A DNA stretch of 64,000 nucleotides from contig NZ_QNUF01000001.1 in assembly GCF_003385455.1 (NCBI RefSeq), positions 62,001-126,000 of the forward strand. Reading direction: 5' to 3'. The translations under genes and the position numbers were made by a program. Below, in pieces: positions 1 to 6,972 of the stretch. The notes under the pieces were generated by a model. The model worked only from the letters and a program-made list of their open reading frames with translations. It ran no database searches and was not told where the DNA came from. Origin of the DNA: Chryseobacterium rhizosphaerae. GTDB lineage: Bacteria; Bacteroidota; Bacteroidia; Flavobacteriales; Weeksellaceae. The number at the start of each line of letters is the position of its first letter. Within the stretch, counting starts at the first letter, position 1.

Positions 1-1419
1 CCGGATAAACAGATTGTAGGAATTAATTATAACCATTTGAATTTACCCAATTCGATAGTTCGTGGTACTAATTTTAATAGTACTAACCTATACCGGGGTG
101 ATGGAGTGAAATTACATAAAAGAACCGTTGAATTGAGTGATGGTATTAACGGGACTGTAACGACTACAACTGATACAGATTATTTAGACGGATTTCAGTA
201 TAGTCTTATGAATATTGCAGGTGGTGGTTCCCCTGGTGGAGGGGAGGAGCCTGCTGATTTTGCTGTATCTCCCACGAGAAAAGCAATGGAAATAGAGGCG
301 TTCTCCAATGAAACACGAAAGATTTCTCCCACACCTGTAAGTAAAACAGTGGATTTACAGTTTTTTCCAACTGCAGAAGGGTTTTATGATTACGAAAAAG
401 ATCAGTATATTTACCAATATAAGGATCATTTAGGAAATGTAAGAATAAGTTTCATCAGAAACAGCACAGGAGCTCTTGAAATTACAGATTCTAATGATTA
501 TTACCCATTCGGGATGAGTCATTTAAATACTGGAGCATCTTTCTTTGGACCGAGTACATATAAAAATTATAAGTACAACGGCAAGGAGTTGCAAGAGACA
601 GGTATGTATGATTATGGAGCGAGGATGTATATGCCGGATATTGGTAGATGGGGTGTGGTGGATCCAAGAAGCCAATATACACATGAAGCTTATAGTTACG
701 TTTGGAATAATCCGATTATGTTTGCAGATCCAACGGGAATGCAAGGAGAACAAGTTTCTGATTGGTTTACTGATGGAAAAGGCAATTACAAATGGGATCC
801 TATTGTAACGGGACCGGAAAATACTCCTAAAGACTGGAACTATGTTGGACCAACGGGGAGTTATAGGATCAACGGAGCAACTGTACAGCTTTTAGAAGGA
901 GGAAAAACCTTCACAGATATAGACGAAATTGCTGTAAGTGGAGTTTCTCCAGCGGCAGCAGGTATTGTTCTTTCACAAAATGCTCGTTTTGGTTTTTTTG
1001 CTTTTTTAGCGGTTGCTTCATGGTATGTTATTAGCGATTTTGTAAATACTACACCTACTCAGTATGGAACTCGAATTGATCCGATGACACATTCTCCTCA
1101 TACAATGAATGCGGAATCCGATGCAGGATCAGAATCCAATGCAGAAACAGATAGTACCGACGTAAATGGTGTAAATGTTCCTGATGCAAGAAAAGGAGGA
1201 GGAAAGAATGGACAACATGCAAATCTTAAAGCCAAGCAAAGTGCTGGAGAAAAATATGAAGAAGCTAAAAGTAAATTGGATTCCATATCTAGAAAACCCA
1301 ATAAAACAAAAGAAGATAATAAGTTAAAAACACAATTAGAAAAGCAGGTAAAACATTGGAAAGCAAAAGCACAAGAAACCGGAGAAAACCATAGTAGAAA
1401 TGCAAAAGGAAATAGATAA
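1..1419 (+). CDS. RHS repeat-associated core protein, C-terminal part with polymorphic toxin tip (5' end outside window)
   Basis: The frame is open from base 1, so the N-terminal YD-repeat barrel lies outside the window and the TTG at 37 is not a real start. RHS core hallmarks run in order: DHLGNVRISF (about 424-453), YPFGM (502-516), YDYGARMY and GRWGVVD (607-660), then NPIMFADPTGM (709-741), the usual border between core and variable tip. The tip has a linker with one hydrophobic stretch (about 985-1050) and a charged last 70 residues with motifs NGQHAN, KHWK and GENHS. I do not recognise the tip family; a His-rich basic end would suit a nuclease, but that is inference. RHS proteins sheath a toxin that is released into competing cells. 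The next gene starts 3 bases after the stop, the usual position of an immunity gene. Confidence 0.88.
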   Translation, partial: PDKQIVGINYNHLNLPNSIVRGTNFNSTNLYRGDGVKLHKRTVELSDGINGTVTTTTDTDYLDGFQYSLMNIAGGGSPGGGEEPADFAVSPTRKAMEIEAFSNETRKISPTPVSKTVDLQFFPTAEGFYDYEKDQYIYQYKDHLGNVRISFIRNSTGALEITDSNDYYPFGMSHLNTGASFFGPSTYKNYKYNGKELQETGMYDYGARMYMPDIGRWGVVDPRSQYTHEAYSYVWNNPIMFADPTGMQGEQVSDWFTDGKGNYKWDPIVTGPENTPKDWNYVGPTGSYRINGATVQLLEGGKTFTDIDEIAVSGVSPAAAGIVLSQNARFGFFAFLAVASWYVISDFVNTTPTQYGTRIDPMTHSPHTMNAESDAGSESNAETDSTDVNGVNVPDARKGGGKNGQHANLKAKQSAGEKYEEAKSKLDSISRKPNKTKEDNKLKTQLEKQVKHWKAKAQETGENHSRNAKGNR

Positions 1420-1422
1420 ACT

Positions 1423-1707
1423 ATGAATTTATATACAATTATTTTTGAATTTATGGGAGGTACATATTGCTCACAAAACCATTCAACAGATGAAAGAGAA
1501 GCTTTAGTACGTGCTATTAAAGAAAATATCAAAAATCAAGAACTTACTGATTTTAAAGAAAATCTTTTAAATGATCTTAATTTTTGGATTGAAGAAATAG
1601 GAGTTTCTTCGTTAGACGGCTTGAATAACGTTTGGTATTTTTCTTTTTCATACGAGGATGAATCATATCATTGCCATATAATTAAAACGGTTAATCTTCA
1701 AGAATAA
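1423..1707 (+). CDS. small protein, candidate immunity protein for the upstream RHS tip
   Basis: A 94-residue protein starting 3 bases after the RHS stop codon, so the two are very probably co-translated. It is acidic, has no signal peptide or membrane segment, and is rich in aromatic residues near the C-terminus (NNVWYFSFSYEDESYHCH). I do not recognise a named family. The immunity role rests only on position, size and acidity against a basic toxin tip; a cytoplasmic location would match a toxin with a cytoplasmic target. A rho-independent terminator follows at about 1758-1787 and closes the unit. Confidence 0.6.
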   Translation: MNLYTIIFEFMGGTYCSQNHSTDEREALVRAIKENIKNQELTDFKENLLNDLNFWIEEIGVSSLDGLNNVWYFSFSYEDESYHCHIIKTVNLQE

Positions 1708-1724
1708 TATGACTCCTCTCGCTG

Positions 1725-1745
1725 GTTCGATCGTCACGATCGAAC
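1725..1745. repeat. perfect 9-bp inverted repeat with 3-base spacer
   Basis: Arms GTTCGATCG (1725-1733) and CGATCGAAC (1737-1745) are exact reverse complements around TCA. It lies just after the immunity gene and before the terminator. There is no T tract, so it is not itself a terminator; it could be a REP-like element or a protein-binding site. Confidence 0.6.
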
Positions 1746-1757
1746 TGGGATAAAAGT

Positions 1758-1787
1758 AAAACCACTGCAAAATTGCGGTGGTTTTTT
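1758..1787 (+). terminator. rho-independent terminator after RHS/immunity unit 1
   Basis: Stem ACCACTGC / GCGGTGGT with one G-T wobble, followed by six T. Its stem resembles the terminator at 3826-3857 after the second RHS unit, as expected if the two units are duplicates. Confidence 0.8.
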
Positions 1788-1999
1788 GCATATAAAGCGA
1801 CCATATTTTCTGGAAGAAATCTTAAAATCATTACAAAGAAGGATGAATTTTTTATATTTGTGGTACATTAAGAATAAACCCTTGTTTTTTCGAGGATTTT
1901 GTTGTGATCAATAGTACGGGTTTTATTTTTCTAATGGCTAGCTAATAGATGGTTTTACTTCTCTACATCTAGAAAAAAACTGGAGTATTTTTGCTTTTT

Positions 2000-2039
2000 C
2001 TATTTCAACCGATCCGGGTTCTGTTTCAAAAAACTATCC
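2000..2039 (-). pseudogene. ruvC 3'-end remnant (recombination scar)
   Basis: On the minus strand this encodes DSFLKQNPDRLK followed by a stop, identical to the C-terminus of the intact RuvC at 3873-4427. The DNA differs from the intact copy at three positions, all silent: TTC/TTT, TTA/TTG and stop TAA/TAG. Similarity ends at the preceding codon. Silent-only differences suggest the fragment came from a functioning ruvC of a related strain, imported together with an RHS tip cassette, rather than decaying in place. Confidence 0.85.
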
Positions 2040-2040
2040 C

Positions 2041-2071
2041 TAGCTGTGCAAAGTCTCCCGACTTTGAGCTA
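2041..2071. repeat. imperfect palindrome at the RHS junction
   Basis: Inner arms CAAAGTC (2049-2055) and GACTTTG (2060-2066) enclose TCCC; outer TAGCT (2041-2045) can pair with AGCTA (2067-2071). It sits exactly between the ruvC scar and the resumption of RHS homology, so it may mark a breakpoint or a small repetitive element. Confidence 0.5.
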
Positions 2072-2087
2072 ATAAAAATAGAACTGC

Positions 2088-2186
2088 TATATTTACCAAT
2101 AACAGGATCATTTAAGAACAAGTTTCACCAGAAACAGCACAGGAGCTCTTGAAATTACAGATTCTAATGATTATTATCCTTTCGGG
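2088..2186 (+). pseudogene. degenerate RHS core segment upstream of the orphan tip
   Basis: This aligns with 402-513 of the first RHS gene. The frame leading into the next gene is preserved, but TAT has become the stop TAA (2100-2102) and nine bases (codons GNV of DHLGNVR) are missing. Everything upstream of this point is absent, so the second RHS gene has lost its barrel and survives only as a C-terminal tip. Confidence 0.75.
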
Positions 2187-3047
2187 ATGAGCCATTTAAA
2201 TACTGGAGCATCTTTCTTTGGACCGGGTACATATAAAAATTATAAGTACAACGGAAAAGAATTGCAGGAGACTGAGATGTATGATTATGGTGCAAGGATG
2301 TATATGGCAGATATTGGAAGATGGGGTGTATTAGATAATTATAGTGAAAAATATAACTCTTTGTCACCATACAATTATGTTGCTGGAAATCCAATTAGAT
2401 ATATAGATATCAATGGCGAATGGATATACATCAATGACCAAGATGGTACACAATACAGATATCACAATGGAGCGACTCAACATCAAGTTGAGGGAAAATG
2501 GACAAATATAAACAGTTCAACACATTTATCGGATTACGTTTTACAGACGGTAGCTGGATTGAATTATTTAGATAAAAATACATCTATAGGAAATACAATG
2601 ATTAACTATTTTGACCAAGCTCAAGGGAATGATGGAAAAGTGAGGGATATTAATTTCAACTATACAAATGGAGCTTCTCAAGTAAAATATGGAGAAAGTA
2701 ATATTGTTGAGCTTAATTCTTCAGATAGAAAAGGAGTTTGGACAACAGCAGGAAATGATGGAAAGTCTCCTTCATTGTATGCAACAATAGCACATGAGAT
2801 GGGACATGTATATGGGAATTTTGCTTTAGGACATATTGCTCAAAACTGTATACCTAATACTGAGGGAAGATTAATAGATAATGCTGGTAGTAGTATTTAT
2901 TATAATTCAGATGGAACACAAATAAATCCTATTCCAAGTGTTAAAAATGTACTTGATGTTAATAATACAGTACTAAAAAATAGATATAATTATCATGGAG
3001 CAGCTGCATTTTACCATTGGCAAAAGTTAAAAAATAGAGCATACTAA
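2187..3047 (+). CDS. orphan RHS tip with HExxH metallopeptidase-type toxin domain
   Basis: A 286-residue protein. Residues 1-75 are RHS core (KYNGKELQ, YDYGARMYM, DIGRWGV, NPIRYID), close in DNA to the first RHS gene up to GRWGV and then divergent. The rest is an unrelated tip with IAHEMGHVYG; H203, E204 and H207 form a zinc-peptidase signature. The spacing and setting recall the M91/NleD-type effector peptidases found at RHS ends, but that family call is tentative. The ATG is internal to the ancestral gene, just after an in-frame stop at 2100, so it is unclear whether the product is made. It may be a silent cassette that can recombine into a full-length RHS gene. Codons are more AT-rich than in the housekeeping genes. 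Confidence 0.75.
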   Translation: MSHLNTGASFFGPGTYKNYKYNGKELQETEMYDYGARMYMADIGRWGVLDNYSEKYNSLSPYNYVAGNPIRYIDINGEWIYINDQDGTQYRYHNGATQHQVEGKWTNINSSTHLSDYVLQTVAGLNYLDKNTSIGNTMINYFDQAQGNDGKVRDINFNYTNGASQVKYGESNIVELNSSDRKGVWTTAGNDGKSPSLYATIAHEMGHVYGNFALGHIAQNCIPNTEGRLIDNAGSSIYYNSDGTQINPIPSVKNVLDVNNTVLKNRYNYHGAAAFYHWQKLKNRAY

Positions 3048-3064
3048 TAACTAAGGTACCGACA

Positions 3065-3781
3065 ATGAAAAATTTTATATTATTATTAAGTACAATCATA
3101 TTTACATGTTGTTCTTCACAAAATAAAATATCACTAAAGCAAATGAATGAATCTTTGTTAAAAGATAATTATATATATTATAATACTGCATACATGGATT
3201 CGACATTAATAAGAGGAATTAAAAATAATTTTTTGACATACAGATTAGTAGGTGCAAAGTCTTGTAATATTAGTCCTGATAAAAAATATTCTCATATTTA
3301 TATTGAAGATGGATTCCATGATGAACAGGGTTTTTATAATGGGATGATTATCGTAGATAATGAATTTGCTTGTGAAATTACAACCAGTCCATATAAATTG
3401 CGTCTGGATAGCCTTTCATACAATGAGATTAAGATCAAAATTAAAGAGACTGATTTTATATTTTATACAAAAAAGGTTTCTATACAAGATGTAAAAAAGG
3501 ATTATCCTGACGAATACTTCAGATACGAGTTAGTAAAACAAAATAAAGTAGATAATTTGAAAAAGTGTTTCGAAATAGATCAATATACTCCCAAATCTCC
3601 TGTTTATGTAAAGAACTATTATTTTACAAATAAAAAGATAGTTAATTATGACAATATAAGAATAAAATATACTGATATCAAAGATGGTATAGATGGAATG
3701 CCTTATCTTAAAGAAGATAAAAAGAAGGAATTTTTTGATTGTATAAATCAATTAAATATTTTGCATGTACAAATGAAATAA
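3065..3781 (+). CDS. putative lipoprotein, candidate immunity protein for the metallopeptidase tip
   Basis: A 238-residue protein 17 bases downstream of the orphan tip. The N-terminus is a hydrophobic signal ending in FTCCSSQ, a plausible though imperfect lipobox, so it is probably anchored in the periplasm or outer membrane. The body is Lys/Tyr-rich and AT-rich with no family I recognise. The immunity role is inferred from position; a periplasmic lipoprotein would make sense if the peptidase acts in the envelope. It could instead be an unrelated hypothetical lipoprotein. Confidence 0.6.
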   Translation: MKNFILLLSTIIFTCCSSQNKISLKQMNESLLKDNYIYYNTAYMDSTLIRGIKNNFLTYRLVGAKSCNISPDKKYSHIYIEDGFHDEQGFYNGMIIVDNEFACEITTSPYKLRLDSLSYNEIKIKIKETDFIFYTKKVSIQDVKKDYPDEYFRYELVKQNKVDNLKKCFEIDQYTPKSPVYVKNYYFTNKKIVNYDNIRIKYTDIKDGIDGMPYLKEDKKKEFFDCINQLNILHVQMK

Positions 3782-3825
3782 GTCTTCTCCGTATGAGTGA
3801 GGATACTTGTGTTTACAACTAGAAT

Positions 3826-3857
3826 AAAACCACTGCAACTAAACAGCAGTGGTTTTT
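3826..3857. terminator. bidirectional terminator between the RHS island and ruvC
   Basis: Perfect 11-bp stem (AAAACCACTGC, 3826-3836, with 3846-3856) flanked by A and T runs, serving the plus-strand lipoprotein gene and the convergent ruvC. Confidence 0.85.
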
Positions 3858-3872
3858 ATGTTTTTATATAGA

Positions 3873-4427
3873 TTATTTCAACCGATCCGGGTTCTGTTTT
3901 AAGAAACTATCCCAGCCGGAGTATGATTTTGTGTCTGCTATAGTTCCGGAATTGAAGTGATGGCATACCGCAACGGCAAGACCATCGGAGGCATCCAGGT
4001 ATTTTGTGGGGAATTCTTTTAGGTTAAGAAGGTTCTGAAGCATTCCTGCTACCTGTTCTTTACTGGCATTTCCGTTTCCGGTAATGGCCATTTTAATTTT
4101 TTTGGGAGAATATTCTGTGATGGGAATATTTCTATGAAGGCTGGCAGCCATGGCTACCCCCTGAGCACGTCCTAATTTTAACATACTCTGTACATTTTTT
4201 CCAAAGAAAGGGGCTTCAAGAGCTACTTCGTCAGGATGAAATTCATCAATGAGCGCTAACGTCTTATCAAAAATATATTTAAGCTTCGTTTCGTGATTAG
4301 GATATTTTTTTAAGATCAGTTCATGAATGGAGATCATTTCCATTTTACCTTTTTTAACGGAAATAAGACCAAACCCCATGATGGCTGTCCCGGGATCAAT
4401 ACCTAAAATTATTTTCTCTGAAATCAT
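3873..4427 (-). CDS. ruvC: crossover junction endodeoxyribonuclease RuvC
   Basis: A 184-residue Holliday-junction resolvase that works with RuvAB to cut recombination intermediates. The four catalytic acids are visible: D11 (GIDPG), E71 (LEAPF), D145 and D148 (DASDG). Length is normal with a short extension ending DSFLKQNPDRLK. The start follows a -7 box (4433-4440) only five bases from the ATG, so the transcript may be leaderless. The gene marks the border of the RHS island: a fragment of its 3' end is repeated at 2000-2039. Confidence 0.97.
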   Translation of the reverse strand: MISEKIILGIDPGTAIMGFGLISVKKGKMEMISIHELILKKYPNHETKLKYIFDKTLALIDEFHPDEVALEAPFFGKNVQSMLKLGRAQGVAMAASLHRNIPITEYSPKKIKMAITGNGNASKEQVAGMLQNLLNLKEFPTKYLDASDGLAVAVCHHFNSGTIADTKSYSGWDSFLKQNPDRLK

Positions 4428-4432
4428 TGGTT

Positions 4433-4440
4433 CAAAGATA
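4433..4440 (-). promoter_or_regulatory. ruvC promoter -7 box
   Basis: TATCTTTG on the minus strand, matching the Bacteroidota TAnnTTTG consensus, five bases before the ATG. Confidence 0.55.
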
Positions 4441-4529
4441 AGGACTTTCTGCCATTTTTTCAGTCATCAAAAAAAATCAAATAGGAGTGATTTGTATTTA
4501 AAAGTTTATTAACTTTAAAAAAAATAGAC

Positions 4530-5021
4530 ATGAAAAATTTAATCAATTTATTAATCGTTCCCTCTTTTCTGTTTTGTAGTTTTCAGAAAGAGAGTGGGTT
4601 AGCTTCGTACGGGAGCGTGGCCGTAGAAAATACGGTAGAAAAAGGTGACCGGATTATTTATTTGTTTTTTAAAGCAGATAAAGACAGATCCGGAAGTGAA
4701 AAAATTATCCTTCAGGAAAGCAAAATCTCAGAAGGTAAGATGAAGTCAATGCCTTCTTTTGATCGAAAAGAAGTTCAAAATGGAGATTTTATTATTACGC
4801 TTGTAGAAACGGGAGGCAAAGAAATTGCCAAACAGCATGTAAAAGATCCTCTGAATCCGGAACTTGAAGTCTATGAAAAAGAAGGGATGTCCCGGCATAA
4901 AGCTTCACTTCAAAATGCGGAGTTCAGTGTGAGGTTTCCCTATTCTGAAAATATGGGTCTTGTAAAAATTGAAAAAGCCACAGACAACGGTGTACAGCTA
5001 TTATTCACTCAAAAACTATAA
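4530..5021 (+). CDS. hypothetical secreted protein, partner of the M64 peptidase
   Basis: A 163-residue protein with an N-terminal signal (MKNLINLLIVPSFLFCSF). The rest has alternating beta-type segments (RIIYLFFKAD, GDFIITLVE, VQLLFTQKL) and no family I recognise. Its stop codon lies two bases before the ATG of the M64 peptidase gene, so the two are almost certainly one operon. It may help export, fold or inhibit the peptidase, but nothing in the sequence decides this. Confidence 0.75.
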   Translation: MKNLINLLIVPSFLFCSFQKESGLASYGSVAVENTVEKGDRIIYLFFKADKDRSGSEKIILQESKISEGKMKSMPSFDRKEVQNGDFIITLVETGGKEIAKQHVKDPLNPELEVYEKEGMSRHKASLQNAEFSVRFPYSENMGLVKIEKATDNGVQLLFTQKL

Positions 5022-5023
5022 TC

Positions 5024-6385
5024 ATGAAAAAACTATTATTATCTCTTCTTGTGGGAAGCAGCTGTTTTGGACAGGTATTTGAAAAAGTGCCCCTTTTACA
5101 GAATGGCAGCAATGATAAACGTATTGTTATTGCAGTTTTAGGGGATGGTTTTACTTCTGCCCAGCAGACCTCTTTTGTGTCATCTGCCCAGTCAACCATT
5201 AATTATCTTTTCACCAAAAGTCCTTATACAGAATACAAAAATTACTTTAATGCGTATGCGGTGAAAGTAGTTTCTGCTGAAACAGGAGTAAAGCATCCGG
5301 GAACAGCTACAGACGTTACAGAACCTGTTATACCGGTTTCAAATCCCAATAATTATCTGGGGTCTACCTTTGATGTTGGGGTTCACAGATGTATTTACAG
5401 CAATACCACCAATAAAGTTGGGCAGGTTCTGGCTGCTAATATCCCGGATTATGATATCACCTATGTGTTGGGTAATTCTACAGAATATGGAGGTTGTGGA
5501 GGAACCTATGCCTTTGCTTCTTTGAATGGTTCTGCCAGTGAAATTGTAGTCCATGAGCTGGGGCATTCTTTTGGAAAATTGGCAGATGAATATTGGTTTG
5601 CCGGTTCTCTGGAGTCACCCAACAAAACCCAAAACTCTAATCCGGCTACTATAAAATGGAAAAACTGGGTGGGATTAAACAGTGTGGGAGTCTATCCGTA
5701 TACAGAGAGCCCAAGCTGGTTCAGACCGCACCAGAGCTGTGAGATGAGGTACCTTAACCAGCAGTTTTGCTCCGTTTGTAAAGAAGCAATTATTGAGAAA
5801 ATCCACTCTTTAGTTTCCCCTGTAGATTCTTATACTCCGGCTAATAATACAACTGTGAGCGTTACTTCCAATATGACGTTTACGGTGAATGAAGTCCTTC
5901 CGATTCCCAATACTTTAGTGAACACCTGGAAATTGAACGGTACTGCTCTAAGTGCAACAGGAAATACTTTAACACTTAGTCCGGCTCAGCTGAACAATGG
6001 AAACAATACTCTGCTATTTTCGGTAACAGATAATAATCCGCTGTTAAAAGTAGATAACCATAGTACACTTCATCTTACCAATATTACATGGACCTTAAGT
6101 AAGTCGACGCTTAGAGTTGCAGATGTAAAGGCTATAGAAAGAAAGTTCAGTATATATCCGAATCCTGGTGATGGTGAATTTTCTATCCGTGGAAAACAGG
6201 ATTTTTCCAAAAATACTAAAGTTGAAGTCTATGACGCCTCTGGAAAACTGATTTCCACAAGATTTGAATTAAAAGATTCATCAACGATCTATGTTGATAT
6301 CAAAAATGTTCCTTCAGGTTCTTACCTTCTCAATGTGACAGAAGATGGGCAGCCCGTTATTTCTCAGAAAATAATAAAAGAATAA
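5024..6385 (+). CDS. secreted M64-family (IgA peptidase-type) zinc metallopeptidase, T9SS type A cargo
   Basis: A 453-residue protein: signal peptide ending near CFGQ, peptidase domain to about residue 270, an Ig-like segment (about 271-360), and a C-terminal type A sorting domain (FSIYPNPGDGEF to KIIKE). The active site is HELGHSFGKLADEYW, with zinc ligands H177 and H181, catalytic E178 and likely third ligand D188, the M64 pattern. Export is predicted through Sec and then T9SS to the cell surface or medium. The substrate is unknown; the family name comes from an IgA-cleaving Clostridium enzyme and does not prove that activity here. Confidence 0.9.
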   Translation: MKKLLLSLLVGSSCFGQVFEKVPLLQNGSNDKRIVIAVLGDGFTSAQQTSFVSSAQSTINYLFTKSPYTEYKNYFNAYAVKVVSAETGVKHPGTATDVTEPVIPVSNPNNYLGSTFDVGVHRCIYSNTTNKVGQVLAANIPDYDITYVLGNSTEYGGCGGTYAFASLNGSASEIVVHELGHSFGKLADEYWFAGSLESPNKTQNSNPATIKWKNWVGLNSVGVYPYTESPSWFRPHQSCEMRYLNQQFCSVCKEAIIEKIHSLVSPVDSYTPANNTTVSVTSNMTFTVNEVLPIPNTLVNTWKLNGTALSATGNTLTLSPAQLNNGNNTLLFSVTDNNPLLKVDNHSTLHLTNITWTLSKSTLRVADVKAIERKFSIYPNPGDGEFSIRGKQDFSKNTKVEVYDASGKLISTRFELKDSSTIYVDIKNVPSGSYLLNVTEDGQPVISQKIIKE

Positions 6386-6394
6386 TTAAAATTT

Positions 6395-6424
6395 AAAACC
6401 GGCTATAATTGCCGGTTTTCTTTT
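6395..6424. terminator. bidirectional terminator
   Basis: AAAACCGGC / GCCGGTTTT stem (6395-6403 and 6411-6419) followed by a T-rich run, between the convergent M64 peptidase and 2H phosphoesterase genes. Confidence 0.85.
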
Positions 6425-6952
6425 CTATGCTTCTCTCAGATTTTTCTCTGCAATGGGGATCCATTTATAATCATGGCGGAGAAGTAAAATTTTATCAACT
6501 AGAAATTTAGTTTTATATTCTTTTGATTGATACTTCTCCCAGGCTTTAAGGTAGTTTTCCCAGGTCAGATTTCTGTATCCAACGGTCATATGGGGATGGA
6601 AAGAATATTTCGCAAAATTAAACTGTTGCTTTACCTTGTTGTGAAGCTCTTCTAAATGAGGATTGTTTTCCGGATGGATAAAGATCACCGGATTTTTAGG
6701 ATTGGGAAAACTCCCAAAACCATTGAGCTCAATTTCAAAAGGAGACATTTGGGTGTCAATTTTCTGAAATGCTGTGAAAATATCAATTTCCAGCTCCGTT
6801 TCTCTGGAGAACGGAGGAAAAAGAGTAATATGGGCATCATTTTTTAATGCCTTAGAATTGTCATAAACCAGAGCAAAATCACTCTTGAAAACCTTAACCT
6901 CTTCTATGATTTCCTTTGGAGGATAGACGGCTATGAAATACATTTTCTTCAT
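6425..6952 (-). CDS. 2H phosphoesterase (2'-5' RNA ligase-like family)
   Basis: A 175-residue protein with the two HxT motifs that define the 2H superfamily: HITL at residue 41 and HMTV at residue 121. Members act on 2',3'-cyclic or 2'-5' phosphodiester bonds in RNA or nucleotides; the physiological substrate of bacterial members is mostly unknown. The protein is cytoplasmic with no signal. It starts 20 bases after the serine hydrolase gene's stop, so the two may be one transcript. A start at the internal Met4 is also possible. Confidence 0.85.
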   Translation of the reverse strand: MKKMYFIAVYPPKEIIEEVKVFKSDFALVYDNSKALKNDAHITLFPPFSRETELEIDIFTAFQKIDTQMSPFEIELNGFGSFPNPKNPVIFIHPENNPHLEELHNKVKQQFNFAKYSFHPHMTVGYRNLTWENYLKAWEKYQSKEYKTKFLVDKILLLRHDYKWIPIAEKNLREA

Positions 6953-6972
6953 ACCATTGAAATGAATGAAAG

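Larger units (their letters stand above)
1708..2087. other. intergenic junction between two RHS tip units
   Basis: No gene. The stretch holds a perfect palindrome (1725-1745), a terminator (1758-1787), about 200 bases without recognised content, a copy of the last codons of ruvC (2000-2039) and a second hairpin (2041-2071). Homology to the first RHS core resumes near 2088. Confidence 0.7.

Noticed and set aside
1098..1532. A 144-residue open frame on the minus strand over the RHS tip and immunity gene
   Set aside because: It runs antisense to two well-supported genes, has no recognisable domain and has no promoter or start context; it is a shadow of the A-rich plus-strand codons.
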